Origin: Phycisphaera sp.
Lineage (GTDB): Bacteria > Planctomycetota > Phycisphaerae > Phycisphaerales > Zrk34
DNA length: 64,000 bases
Reading direction: 5' to 3'
Assembly: GCA_016125285.1 (NCBI GenBank)
Contig: WGMA01000065.1
Span: 26,852-90,851, forward strand
The notes under the pieces were generated by a model. That model ran no database searches and had not been told where the DNA came from. It worked only from the letters and a program-made list of their open reading frames with translations. The position numbers and the translations under genes are program-made. Below, piece after piece: positions 29,201 to 35,856 of the stretch (its first letter is position 1; the number at the start of each line of letters is the position of its first letter).

Positions 29201-30539
29201 CGATCTGATACGTGATGTCGGGATTGGTCCAGTTCAGATCGCGTGTCGACGTCCCGCCGTCCATCCGCAGGCCGTTGGTGCCATTGTCGCTGACCGTCAC
29301 GCCGCCGATCACCGGGTTCGAGCTCAGGTCCGTGCTGACCGCCGCGTAGTAGTTGTGCACGAATGTCACATTCGTCAGCGTCGGATCGGAATTGACGATC
29401 CGCACGCCGTCGCCGCTCGACTCGCTGATCGTGCTGTTCGTGATCGTCGTCGCCCCGCCGCCGGAGATCGTCAACGCGTCGTCCAGTCCGTATCGCACCG
29501 CCACGTAGTCGAGCGTGTGACCCGTGCCCTGCAGGTACACGTGGCCCCAGTAGCCCCGACCCGGGCTCGACGCGTCGGCGTCATTGTTCGTGTCACCGCC
29601 CACCTCGTCGTCAAGGTAAGACGTGAAGTAGATCGGCGCCATCGACGTGCCCTGAGCATCCAACACACCGTTGACGATCAGGTCCGCGGCGGTCTGGGTA
29701 ATCTTGATGACCTGCCCGGCCCCGACCGTCAGCGTCGTGCCCAGCGGCACGATCACGTCGGAGCCGATCTGGTAGGTGATGTCCGGGTTGGTCCACGCGC
29801 TGTCGACGCCCAGCGTGCCGCCGTCGACCTCCAGCGCATTGAACGCGTTGTTCGACAACGTGACTCCCGTCACCGTCGGGTTCGAATCGAGGTCCATGCT
29901 GATCGCGGCGCTGAGATTGTCGCGGTAGGTGTTGTCGGTCAGCGTCGGGTTGGCGTTGTCGATGCGCACGCCGTCGCCGGACGAAGCCTCGATGATGGAG
30001 TTGCTGATGGACAGCGTACCGCTGTCGACGTGCACCATGTTGTTCAGCCCGTAGCGGAACTGACCGTAGTCAAAGCTGGCGGACCCGCCCGGCAGCACCA
30101 CGATCGTGCCCCAATAGCCCGCGCCCGGACTGCTCGCCCCGCCGTCGCCGTTCGTGTCGCCGCCCGCGGTGTCGTCCTCGTCGGCGGTGAACACGATGTT
30201 CTGCCCGGACGTGCCGATGGCGTTGACCGTGCCCTCGATCAGCAGGTCGATGCTCGTGCCGTTGAACTTGACCACGGCCCCGGGCTGGATCGTCAGCGTG
30301 TTGCCGGCGGCGACCGTGACATCACCCGTGACGCGATAGACGTTTCCCGCGCTCCACACCGTGCCGTTCGGCAGCGTGCCGCTGACGTTCACCGTACTCA
30401 TCAGCCATCGCGGCTCGAGGTGCTCGAGCACCGCCAGTTCCCGCGCCCGCCGCCGACCGTTCCGCCTCGCCTCATCACGCCGCCGCAACCGCATCCGACG
30501 CGTCTTCCGCCAGGCCCGGATCTGCCTCGTGATCTTCAT
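20292..30539 (-). CDS. giant secreted beta-helix / CarboxypepD-reg / dockerin-like surface protein
   Basis: A 3415-residue protein. It opens with a very basic stretch and an LEPR motif (LEHLEPRWLMS, residues 38-48), a planctomycete export-associated N-terminus. Residues about 55-1250 form a right-handed beta-helix of six units of about 188 residues. Then come a CARDB-like domain (about 1290-1420), a PPC-like domain (about 1430-1530), a TIG-like domain, and a long run of carboxypeptidase-regulatory-like/Cna-B-like modules (about 1816-2580; e.g. ADGTFTFADVPDGTYDLSVT). A helical region (about 2583-2860) and a domain opening with SFDPNDK follow. Near the end is a dockerin-like pair (QPLTDGILVIRFLAGFTGS and QPLTDGILIIRYLAGFTGS). 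This points to a cell-surface or matrix protein. ATG 30539 has a GGGAG site; a GTG at 30572 is an alternative. Confidence 0.85.
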   Translation of the reverse strand: MKITRQIRAWRKTRRMRLRRRDEARRNGRRRARELAVLEHLEPRWLMSTVNVSGTLPNGTVWSAGNVYRVTGDVTVAAGNTLTIQPGAVVKFNGTSIDLLIEGTVNAIGTSGQNIVFTADEDDTAGGDTNGDGGASSPGAGYWGTIVVLPGGSASFDYGQFRYGLNNMVHVDSGTLSISNSIIEASSGDGVRIDNANPTLTDNTYRDNLSAAISMDLDSNPTVTGVTLSNNAFNALEVDGGTLGVDSAWTNPDITYQIGSDVIVPLGTTLTVGAGQVIKITQTAADLIVNGVLDAQGTSMAPIYFTSYLDDEVGGDTNNDADASSPGRGYWGHVYLQGTGHTLDYVAVRYGLDDALTISGGGATTITNSTISESSGDGVRIVNSDPTLTNVTFVHNYYAAVSTDLSSNPVIGGVTVSDNGTNGLRMDGGTSTRDLNWTNPDITYQIESNVTIDAAHTLTVAAGQVIKFVGTSNNLIVNGVLDAQGASMAPIYFTHRSDDAVGGDTNNDGSTTTPNRGSWGHVYLQGTGHTLDYVAVRYGLDDALTISGGGATTITNSTISEASGDGVRIVNSDPTLTNVTFVHNYYAAVSTDLSSNPVINGVTVSNNGTNGLRLDGGTSTRDLNWTNPDITYLITSDVAIDAAHTLTVAPGQVIKIDGTSIDLIVNGALDAQGTGAAPIYFTDDTDDAVGGDTNNDGSTTTPNRGSWGHLYLYGDGNTLDFVTVRYGLDNEFTISGATNTTITNSAFSESGGDGLRIENADPTLTDVTFVHNYYAAVSTDLSSNPVISGVTVSNNGTNGLRLDGGTSTRDLDWTNPDITYLIVADVTIDAAHTLTVAPGQVIKIDGTSTDLFVNGALDAQGTSMASIYFTDDADDTIGGDTNNDGSASTPGQGYWGHVFLQGTSHTLDHVTLRHGLDNELTVSGAGVTTISNSTIAESGGDGLRLEGSSPTLTNLTFIHNYYSAVSTDLSSDPVISGVTMINNGTNGMYLDGGTLPGSATLDNADIVHVIGSGDLAVAMGDTLTIGPGVVFKFVGTSSDLHVSGTLIVNGGADAPVYFTSLRDDAIGGDTNNDGAASLPYKGIWGRINLNAVGGANVIDHAHVSYGLDASINVFGDLTLTNSVVRESGYDGVEVNGGAAMLAGNLIVNNYNSGVTAYGGAVLTAINNTVDGNTYGVNTDTAGLVTLANNSITFNSYRGVRIVNGASDLTFNDVYNPAAVNYEGPVDPTDANGNTSVDPRYFSRANLNFQLRSGSSLIDSADGDAAPMLDFFGNARFDDPNVINFGIGADPFVDRGAFERQAISTSDIDLATVAVDGPQTGTEGDLVSISWTVQNVGIASALGSWHDAIYLSVDGVWTPDDVKIGELEHVGDLGPGETYDAMLNVTLPGALPGDYNIIVRTNDRYEVFEALELLNNPLAAGELLTLDLPQLPFGAPVMGQLAAGDTKLYRVPAPQGADLTIDLDGPTGVFNELYISFEEVPTRQNFDARGVRPGESDQTVSIAGTREGEYIVMVRTAKGTGTPSYTITATLAGFGITSVGPVSGSNTGEVTITIEGSQFDVNSTPRLIDDTGATITATDVYFVDSGRIAATFDLTGAALGPADVEVVNTGNVVTSLPDGFSVIDGDPGALSTRLVVPGRVRLGRSFTGYIEYSNIGDTDLTAPILQISAVNGFSSLGTTDAASSGSTLLIIGASDAAPAGVLPPGATVRVPIYGRADGIGDETVDLDIGQLTDTAVPWAAMEPTLRPDGMTMEEFAPLYAEIQARAGATYAEYADAIADAVTQLTPDGSTATSLDQVFQFIVSQAIADLSNSVDGRLFLNSDADPLSGAALTLYDADTDTAVIATSLADGTFTFADVPDGTYDLSVTGFAIPSTHVTVAGGDMSLGDVIATHEAQITGGVLLGSFGVPLVNTMVMAVSDTGDVFTSDTADGGRYVLDGLPAGTYRLIAGGAPFTTQIVDGLVVAAGQQVRNRNFVLEQDATISGTLTGLIGPLSAGGAVSIVDDNGEVLAGDEPDVNGDYLISGLSAGTYDLRVDVAGYARQVMQVTVTTNQSLANVDVALVESGQITGTLTDTDMTPLEGQLVEVLSGDDVVSVQITGAAGCFTIDHIVPGDYSVRVSIEDRAPQSVDVTVMAGQSVVADLMLGAAGTIVGNVEDAGAQPVGGALVTAIASDGTRTSVTTDDNGDYRINDLGFDAFDVVLGDPDAGGLAVQSVTLNGGAPDATADFVLPVAATISGAVFEADGTTPVPDVTVELFQNDRHVMQAQTDAAGNYVFRLLITGTFGLAAIDDVGDRIFETSTATVSGGAPAADVDFVAGAEAIYGTVNDAVMGGTLEGATVSLLQEVADGDFNLVAQTETDASGNYAFLNVAPGDYRVFAEFDGRAFAETMVTVTDSGGPPPDVMDVTLDLGASTSIGGRITDTTTGDPMPGVSVRVARDGESGFVAFGETDGNGDYMVSGLPAGSYKATFAMDGRRRKTTGVLSTSASSTTVANASIAESNSSVEGQVLAGGRPVANATIVAIDSFGQVAETTFSGADGGYVFDELDPGTFTIDVTSSGSQPLVGDTVDVFDSQTTNADLLLNNAASDDANSTFNRIARTVDWLREQPVNAIEWVVDAYNDIFNPVEKLADHPSGVPAPSEGCEAHVSRATNALAGADEQFKLWQDAQRNYLPKFAAIEGVGNFLIFAKEVALTFAPFAKALDASVTALRLGKKAIKSKEYIEAVNSALKILDNAGIGNDVVNIVNASSDAFDAFRGGMITEDAIVGHALNIFGAATNLAGKIAEISVELGKLTLKNGNKIGEIATVLGVAGGILSSFMQAISSYEDTVATLKDLAQAKKTYENRLAEYTAAVGRANTLIAAVVACNKFIDDGHVGPPPPPPTFTPGNSNPQTIRTSFDPNDKTSGGFGDDGFTRTGAIPYLIQFENDPDLGATLPAQEVFVTDPLDANLDLTTVEFTGFGFDNMEFEIPAGLSFYQDIIDLRPQGVELLVFVTFDVDPDTRVLSATFSSIDPLTGQLPDDIDAGFLPVNDEMIHNGEGFFTYTVKPIEGLPVGTVITNQAEIVFDVNDPILTPIATNKIDDETPTSAVDALPGATSSTEFMVSWTGDDGAGAGIAAYNVYYTDDGGPLTMLAEQTTDTSMMFTGVEGHTYTFYSTARDNVGLVEPPPLAPDASTIIQLINLDPDGDGLIQPLTDGILVIRFLAGFTGSVLTDGATGAGATRTDPAEIFAFLETGLNTMLDVDANGGAQPLTDGILIIRYLAGFTGSVLTAGAIGAGATRDDPTVIDSFLDGYNPPPPQAPLIAEPPALEPLVAEPSTPPADTDSTRPESTKVQRLVDLIGQHAGSGGLGDAAGLFGGPAADSLFDAPGGLGDAGFDAVFEAWRRNDGPASLGMLRNRRFGVVDLLRRIRDGLIDGV
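27372..30200 (-). repeat. 564-bp tandem repeats encoding beta-helix units
   Basis: The same segment (rc of gatcggcgcc and its variants) recurs at 27939, 28503, 29067 and 29631, each exactly 564 bp apart. More diverged copies lie near 27372 and 30195. Each unit encodes about 188 residues with stretches such as VNGVLDAQG, APIYFT, VGGDTNND, WGHVYLQGTGHTLD and VTFVHNYYAAVSTDLSSNP. The central copies are very similar at the DNA level, which indicates recent duplication or gene conversion. Confidence 0.85.
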
Positions 30540-30773
30540 GATCGCACTTGGCTCCCGCTCGTAAAGTTCCACACCCCAACGCGACCACGAGACAACACCG
30601 CGTCATGACACGCCGTTGCCGGACTGAGTGTGTTTAGCGTCTCCCTGAGGCTGTCCCGTGGGTCCCCAATACCACCAATATGGCCTAATCTCGACCAGAA
30701 AGCCACAGCCCACGAGATTTTAAAACAGGCTCCGCCGGGCGCCCATCGATCGACCGCGCCAGGCCGCAACGGA
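30540..30773. other. intergenic gap upstream of the giant surface protein
   Basis: A 234-bp gap between two minus-strand genes. It is more AT-rich than its surroundings and probably holds the promoter of the giant gene, but I see no convincing box, repeat or gene. Confidence 0.3.
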
Positions 30774-31637
30774 TCACTGGCCGTTCGACTTGCGCGGCAA
30801 CTGCGGCGGCCCCTCGGCGCCCTCGTTCGCGACCGCGACCGCGACGTCCGGCCGCGCCCCGCGGAACGCCGCAACCGCCTCCGCGGACACCGATTTGCGA
30901 CGGGCGTCGATCAGCAACCCCTTCAGCGTCTTGATGCCCGCGATCGCCTTGAAGTGCTCCGCCGTGAACGTGCTCGCGTTCTCCAGGCTCAGCGTCGTCA
31001 GCGGCAGCTTCTGCAGCACGGCCAGGCCGGCCGGCGTGATCGTGGTCTCCGTGCCGCGCGGCGCGCTGAAGTCGAGCCGCAGCGTTTCGAGCTTCGGGAA
31101 CTGCGACGCGATGTGCGCCAGGTGCGTGTCGTCCGGCTCCAGCGGCGAGTGATACCAGTTGCCGTACGTCAGGTTCGGCAGGTCGTGCAGCGACAGGATC
31201 GCGTCGCGCTGCTTGGCGACGTCGTCGCGGTTCTTGTCACGCAGCCCCATGCAGCCGCCGATCGTCAGCGACTCCACCGGCAGCCCCGAGAAGTGCTCCA
31301 GCGTCGCGAACCCGTGGCCGTGCCAGATCGACAGCCGCTTGAGGTTCGGCAGCTTCTTGAGGAAGCCCCACTGCGTCTCGGTCAGCGGCGCGGCGTTGAG
31401 GCCCATCTGCTCCACGTGCGTCAGCAGGCCGATCAGCTGGTACTCGTCAACGGTCAACTCCGGCTTGCCGCGCGACATTACGCGCACCGCGTGCCCGTCC
31501 TTGTCGAGGCTGATCTCGACCTCCTTCGCCTTCAGGTACGCGATCGCCCCCGCCTCGTCCGTCGGCAGGTCCCCGGCGCGCAGCACGCCGGCGCACATCG
31601 CCACGATCAACACCGCCGCGGTCACTCGCGCCATCAT
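30774..31637 (-). CDS. secreted leucine-rich-repeat-like protein
   Basis: A 287-residue protein with a signal peptide (about residues 1-21, ending VLRAG). Irregular leucine-rich repeats follow, such as FLKKLPNLKRLSIWHGHG, HFSGLPVESLTIGGCMGL, SQFPKLETLRLDFSAP and LQKLPLTTLSLENAST. Such repeats usually bind other proteins. Its ATG overlaps the stop of the upstream DUF1552 gene (ATGA), so it is translationally coupled to that gene and is the last of a three-gene operon. A longer open frame upstream is the shadow of the DUF1552 gene and was not used. The partner is unknown. Confidence 0.8.
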   Translation of the reverse strand: MMARVTAAVLIVAMCAGVLRAGDLPTDEAGAIAYLKAKEVEISLDKDGHAVRVMSRGKPELTVDEYQLIGLLTHVEQMGLNAAPLTETQWGFLKKLPNLKRLSIWHGHGFATLEHFSGLPVESLTIGGCMGLRDKNRDDVAKQRDAILSLHDLPNLTYGNWYHSPLEPDDTHLAHIASQFPKLETLRLDFSAPRGTETTITPAGLAVLQKLPLTTLSLENASTFTAEHFKAIAGIKTLKGLLIDARRKSVSAEAVAAFRGARPDVAVAVANEGAEGPPQLPRKSNGQ

Positions 31638-32878
31638 CCGATCTCCAGTCCCTTCAGCGGCCCCGTCGACGTTGCAAACGCCTTGTCCGCCATGCCCAGT
31701 TGATTCAGCACGCTCACGTAAAGATTGCACAGCGGTACGGTGCTCGGCTCGAACACGAGGTGCTGGCCGTGGTTGTACCGCCCGCCGAGCAGCAGCGCCG
31801 GCAGGTCCTTGTTCGAGTGGTTCGACGCGTTGCCGAGGTTCGACGTGACGATGATCGACGTGCGATCCAGCAGCGTCGCGCCGCCCTCCTTCGTGTCGCG
31901 CAGCTTCGTCAGCAGGCGGGCGAGCTCGATGAAGAACTGCTTCTCGATGAGCTTGAGCTGTGCGATGTTGCCGGGGTCCTTGCCGTGGTGACTCAGGCCG
32001 TGGTACGGATTGGTCACGCCGGGGATGTTCACGCGGTTCTGCTCGAAGTAACCGAACGTGATGACGCGCGTCGAGTCCGTCTTGAACGCCAGGTGCGTCA
32101 TATCGCACACGTTCTGCATCTGCGTAATGATCTCGGCGCTGTCGGTCGGGTCCTTCGGCGCGGGAGCGTCGACCTGCGGCTTGGGTGTGTGCACCCACTT
32201 CTCAGCCTTCGCCAGGCGACGCTCCGTCTCGTGCAGCGACTCGTAATACTCCTGCAGCTTCTGACGGTCCGTGGTCGACAGCTTCGGCTCGAGTTCCTTC
32301 GCCTGCTGATCAACCAGCGACACGATGCTCTTGCCCTTGCGGATCTCCCGCACGGCGCGGTCGGCGTTGGCCTTGTCGTCGCCGACGAACAGCTTCGCGT
32401 AGACCCGCGCCATCTTCGACTCCGCGGGCACCATCGTCCCGCTGTCGGTCCAGCTGAACGAGTTCGCCCCGGCCGACAGCGGCAGCGCGTCGAACCGTGT
32501 CTCGGCGCCGATATGCGCCGCGACGTACTGGTCCAGCGACCGCGTGTTCTTTTTCGTCGACGGCACGCCGGTGAACACACGCGACTCGGCCGAGTGCCCG
32601 CCGTTGACGCCAGGGTGATCGAGGCCGGAGATCACGGTGTACTGCTTGCGAAACCCGTCGATGACAGACAGGTACTCCGACGCCTCGTAGTCGGGCCCCG
32701 CAGCGGTCGGCGTCAGCGCGTCGTGGTACAGGCTCAGCGGCAGGCAGATCATCAGCAGCCGCTGCGGGCCGCCCTCCGCCGTGCCCGCCGCGTGCGCGAA
32801 CCCGCCGAGCGACTCGAGCCACGGCACCGCCATCGCCGCGCCCGTCGCCTTCATCATGCTTCGTCTGGAAATGCCCAT
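31634..32878 (-). CDS. DUF1552 domain secreted protein (second copy)
   Basis: A 414-residue DUF1552 protein with a twin-arginine-like signal (GISRRSMMKATGAAMAVPWL, then an AHAAG-type end). It shares family segments with the 2945-4300 protein, such as HHGKDPGNIAQLKLIEKQFF and the helical ETERRLAKAEKW stretch. It starts 29 bp after the PSD1 cytochrome gene and overlaps the leucine-rich-repeat-like gene, so the three are an operon. The start at 32878 follows a GAGAGGA ribosome site and places the RR motif near the N-terminus; the longer open frame is rejected. Biochemical activity of the family is not known to me. Confidence 0.9.
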   Translation of the reverse strand: MGISRRSMMKATGAAMAVPWLESLGGFAHAAGTAEGGPQRLLMICLPLSLYHDALTPTAAGPDYEASEYLSVIDGFRKQYTVISGLDHPGVNGGHSAESRVFTGVPSTKKNTRSLDQYVAAHIGAETRFDALPLSAGANSFSWTDSGTMVPAESKMARVYAKLFVGDDKANADRAVREIRKGKSIVSLVDQQAKELEPKLSTTDRQKLQEYYESLHETERRLAKAEKWVHTPKPQVDAPAPKDPTDSAEIITQMQNVCDMTHLAFKTDSTRVITFGYFEQNRVNIPGVTNPYHGLSHHGKDPGNIAQLKLIEKQFFIELARLLTKLRDTKEGGATLLDRTSIIVTSNLGNASNHSNKDLPALLLGGRYNHGQHLVFEPSTVPLCNLYVSVLNQLGMADKAFATSTGPLKGLEIG

Positions 32879-32907
32879 CTGCGTGTCCTCTCCGGTCGGT
32901 GTCTCGG

Positions 32908-35355
32908 TCACGGTTTGCGGAACAGCTCGCTGGTCACCAGCGCGTGGATCATCGTCTTGAGGCCCGCATGTCTGGCCTGTGTCTCGGCGGCGATATCGCG
33001 GACGTACTGCTCGTCGACGAATCCCATCGCGCGGCCCAACGCGTACGTCGACAGCGTCCGAGCCACGTTCTCGCACACCAGGTCCTGCCGCTTGAGCAGC
33101 AGCGCGCGGAAGCCGCGGAAGTCGTCGTACGCGCCGAGCTTCGGCAGCGTGTCGCTCGCCACGACGGTCTGCCCGTCGACGAGCTTCGGGCGATCCGGGT
33201 CGCGTGTCGGCTCCAGGGCGCGGTACTTGTCGCGCCACTGGCCGATCACGTCGAAGTTTTCCAGCGCCATGCCGTACGGATCGATCTTGCTGTGACACGC
33301 GGCGCACTGCTCGATGTTGCGGTGCGCGGCGAGCTGCTGCTGGATGGTGCTCGCGCCGCGGATGTCGGGCTCGATCGCCGGCACGTCGGGCGGCGGCGGC
33401 GAGGGCGGCGTGCCGAGCAGACGTCGCAGCAGCCAAACGCCGCGGACGACCGGCGACGTGACCGTGCCGTTCGACGTGACGTTGAGGACGCTCGCCTGCG
33501 TCAGCAGCCCGCCACGCACCGTCTGCTGCTTGTCCAGCGCGACGCGGCGGAACTGGTTGCCTTTCACGTCGGGGATGCCGTAGTGCCTGGCAAGCCGGTC
33601 GTTGAGCATCGCCCAGTCGGAGTCGATGAGGTTCGACAGCGGCAGGTCCTTGTCGAGCATCTCGCGGAAGAACGCACGCGTCTCGTCGACCATCGCGCGC
33701 TCGAGCTCCTCGTCGTACTCGGGGTACAGCTTGGCGTCCGGCTGCATGTCGCCCACGCGATCGACGTCGAGCCACTGTCCAACGAAGTCGCGCAGGAAGC
33801 GATCAGACCTACCGTCGGCAAGCATGCGATCGACCTGGGCGTGCAGCACGCCGGGCTCCATCAGCTTGCCCGACGCCGCGAGCCGGTACAGCGTGTCGTC
33901 CGGCGCCGAACGCCACAGAAAGTACGACAGCCGGTTGGCGATCGCGTACGCGTCGGGGTTCGCGCCGACCTCGACGTGGTACAGGAAATGCGGCGACACC
34001 ATCATCGCCTTGACGGTGTACCGGAACGCGTCGAGCGGCTGCATGTCGCTCCGCGCGGCCTTGTAGAAATCGACGTACTGACCGACCACCGCCTCACTCA
34101 CCGGCCGACGGAACAGCCGCGGCGCTAGCTCCGCGAACACCCGCGGCATGTCGTCGTCCGTCAGCGCCTTCGCGTCACGCTCGCCCAGCAGCGTGCGGTG
34201 ACCACGCGGCGGCCACTGCTCGATCAGCGGGCCCTCCATCTCCATCGCGTGGATCGCGACCACCGCCTCCTTGTTGTCCGCGATGTGCGAGCCCCACATC
34301 CAGTTCGGCCCGTCCTGCATCGACAGGCGGATCTGCTGGTTCGGCTGGAGGTACACCCGGTACTCGGCCTCGACCGGCGTCTCGTCGGTGTACTGCACCA
34401 CACCCGCGACCTGCGGGATGTCCGCCTGACCGAACGAGCCGTACTCGATCTGCAGACGGAACGTGTGGTGGTCCGGGTTCCGCGCCGCGTAGCCGACCAC
34501 CTTGAAGCGGTACCACCCGGCCTCGCGCACCGGGAACAGGTGCCGCGTCTCGGGCTTCATGTACTTCATCGGGATCAGCTCGTCCTCGCCGTACTTCGGG
34601 TAGTAGCCGTGCCCGTAGTTGCCCTTGGCGCGCTCGGCTTCCTGTTTCTTGCGCTCGAACTCCGACGGCGGGTGCTTCTTGCGGTACTCCTCCTGCCGCT
34701 TCTCGTTCTCCTCGATCTGCACGTTGTGGTCGGCCAGCGAGAACGCGAGCATCTTCGTCTCGGGGCGGGGCTTGGTGACGATCGCGCGGTCCAGCACGTA
34801 GTCCGCCGCGGCCATGTACTGATCGACCTGCTCGGCGGACAGGGCCAGCGACGCGCCGATGTTGTCGAACCCCTCGGACTTCGCGTCGGCGGGGAACGCC
34901 TCGGCGAAATCGCCGCGCACGTCGAACAGGTCCTCGATCGTGTACTGGTACTCCGTGCGGTTGAGGCGACGCAGCACGACCTCGTCGGCGTGACCGCCCA
35001 GCATCCGCCGCGCGCGACGCAGCTCGCCCTCGATCCACTCCGTCACCGGCTCGACCTCCGCGGCCTTGGGCTGCTTCGCCTTCTCCGGCGGCATGTCGCC
35101 GAGGCTGAGGTTGTCGCGGACGAGCTGCCAGTACTCCGCGTCCTCGCGCGTCGTCGACACCTTCAGCATCGTGTCGACACGGAAGTCGCCCTTGTGCTTT
35201 TTCGGGCCGTGGCAGTCGATGCAGTAGGCGTTGAAGAATCGATTCGCCACGTCGGGGATCTTCGTCGGCGGCTCCGCGGCGTGGACCGACGCCGCGCACG
35301 TCAGGCTCAGCACCGCCACGAACGTCAAGCGATTCAGGAAAGCTGAAGAATTCAT
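32908..35355 (-). CDS. PSD1-type c-cytochrome (DUF1587/DUF1592/DUF1588/DUF1585), second copy
   Basis: An 815-residue protein with an ordinary signal peptide (residues 1-26, ending SVHAA), unlike the GYF/membrane-anchored copy at 10-2955. The first heme motif is C45-I-D-C48-H49. The second is C684-A-A-C687-H688 in CHSKIDPYGMALENF. In between are DUF1587-like (LRRLNRTEYQYTIEDLFDV) and DUF1592-like (RLSYFLWRSAPDDTLYRLAA) segments. It heads the three-gene operon with DUF1552 and leucine-rich-repeat-like genes. The open frame runs back through the tRNA-Gly gene, which is an artefact. The ATG at 35355 fits the signal peptide. Confidence 0.9.
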   Translation of the reverse strand: MNSSAFLNRLTFVAVLSLTCAASVHAAEPPTKIPDVANRFFNAYCIDCHGPKKHKGDFRVDTMLKVSTTREDAEYWQLVRDNLSLGDMPPEKAKQPKAAEVEPVTEWIEGELRRARRMLGGHADEVVLRRLNRTEYQYTIEDLFDVRGDFAEAFPADAKSEGFDNIGASLALSAEQVDQYMAAADYVLDRAIVTKPRPETKMLAFSLADHNVQIEENEKRQEEYRKKHPPSEFERKKQEAERAKGNYGHGYYPKYGEDELIPMKYMKPETRHLFPVREAGWYRFKVVGYAARNPDHHTFRLQIEYGSFGQADIPQVAGVVQYTDETPVEAEYRVYLQPNQQIRLSMQDGPNWMWGSHIADNKEAVVAIHAMEMEGPLIEQWPPRGHRTLLGERDAKALTDDDMPRVFAELAPRLFRRPVSEAVVGQYVDFYKAARSDMQPLDAFRYTVKAMMVSPHFLYHVEVGANPDAYAIANRLSYFLWRSAPDDTLYRLAASGKLMEPGVLHAQVDRMLADGRSDRFLRDFVGQWLDVDRVGDMQPDAKLYPEYDEELERAMVDETRAFFREMLDKDLPLSNLIDSDWAMLNDRLARHYGIPDVKGNQFRRVALDKQQTVRGGLLTQASVLNVTSNGTVTSPVVRGVWLLRRLLGTPPSPPPPDVPAIEPDIRGASTIQQQLAAHRNIEQCAACHSKIDPYGMALENFDVIGQWRDKYRALEPTRDPDRPKLVDGQTVVASDTLPKLGAYDDFRGFRALLLKRQDLVCENVARTLSTYALGRAMGFVDEQYVRDIAAETQARHAGLKTMIHALVTSELFRKP

Positions 35356-35515
35356 CGTGTGCCCAGTGTGCTCGTCGACCCGCCCCGGGCTACGTATCCG
35401 AGGCGTACCGCACGCGTCTATCCACCATCTGCACGCACCGGCCGCATCCGCCGGTCGCCGCACGTAATTATTTGCACATCCGCGACCAGGCGTTACAGGC
35501 GAAATGCGACACACG

Positions 35516-35551
35516 AAAAAACGCCCGCTGTCACGGGCTGACAACGGGCGT
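35516..35551 (-). terminator. rho-independent terminator of tRNA-Gly
   Basis: Read on the minus strand, a 13-bp stem (arms at 35539-35551 and 35521-35533, one G-T pair) with a 5-base GCCCG loop is followed by six T. It starts 9 bp past the tRNA 3' end. Confidence 0.88.
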
Positions 35552-35559
35552 CGTTCAAA

Positions 35560-35631
35560 GCGGGCGACCGGGATCGAACCGGCAACATTCAGCTTGGAAG
35601 GCTGACGCTCTACCAATTGAGCTACGCCCGC
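35560..35631 (-). tRNA. tRNA-Gly (TCC)
   Basis: On the minus strand a 72-base cloverleaf starts GCGGGCGTAGCTCAATTGG and ends GGTTCGATCCCGGTCGCCCGC-like, with a 7-bp acceptor stem (GCGGGCG/CGCCCGC). The anticodon loop is CTTCCAA, giving TCC, which reads GGA/GGG. The 3' CCA is not encoded. It has its own promoter and terminator. Confidence 0.96.
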
Positions 35632-35642
35632 AAGTGCGTCAC

Positions 35643-35672
35643 ATACTAGCGGCTGTTCGCCCGTCGTGGCAA
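35643..35672 (-). promoter_or_regulatory. sigma-70-like promoter of tRNA-Gly
   Basis: On the minus strand, TTGCCA (35667-35672) and TAGTAT (35643-35648) are separated by 18 bp. The -10 box ends 11 bp before the tRNA, as expected for a stable-RNA promoter. Confidence 0.6.
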
Positions 35673-35824
35673 CGTCGGCGACGCAACATCCCGCGCCGCC
35701 TCACCCTTCGACGAATACCCGCGCGGATCACGTTGCGTGCACGCGATGTTTCGCGACGCGAGCTCGGCAAAATCCGGGGCCGAATCTTGACTTGGACGCA
35801 CCCGAACGATACCCTAACTTTTGT

Positions 35825-35838
35825 CGAACTTACGTACC
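35825..35838 (+). promoter_or_regulatory. possible LexA/SOS box ahead of imuA
   Basis: CGAACTTACGTACC matches the Gram-positive-type SOS consensus CGAAC-N4-GTTYC with one mismatch in the second half. It lies 18 bp before the imuA start, where an SOS operator would block transcription. The LexA site of this lineage is unknown to me, so this is tentative. Confidence 0.35.
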
Positions 35839-35856
35839 GCTTTCCGCGGAGTTGAG

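Noticed and set aside
27372..30200. Regular repeats that could suggest a CRISPR array
   Set aside because: The period is 564 bp and each unit is coding beta-helix; no short repeats with unique spacers.
35356..35616. N-terminal extension of the second PSD1 cytochrome
   Set aside because: The extension reads through the tRNA-Gly gene; a signal peptide starts at 35355.
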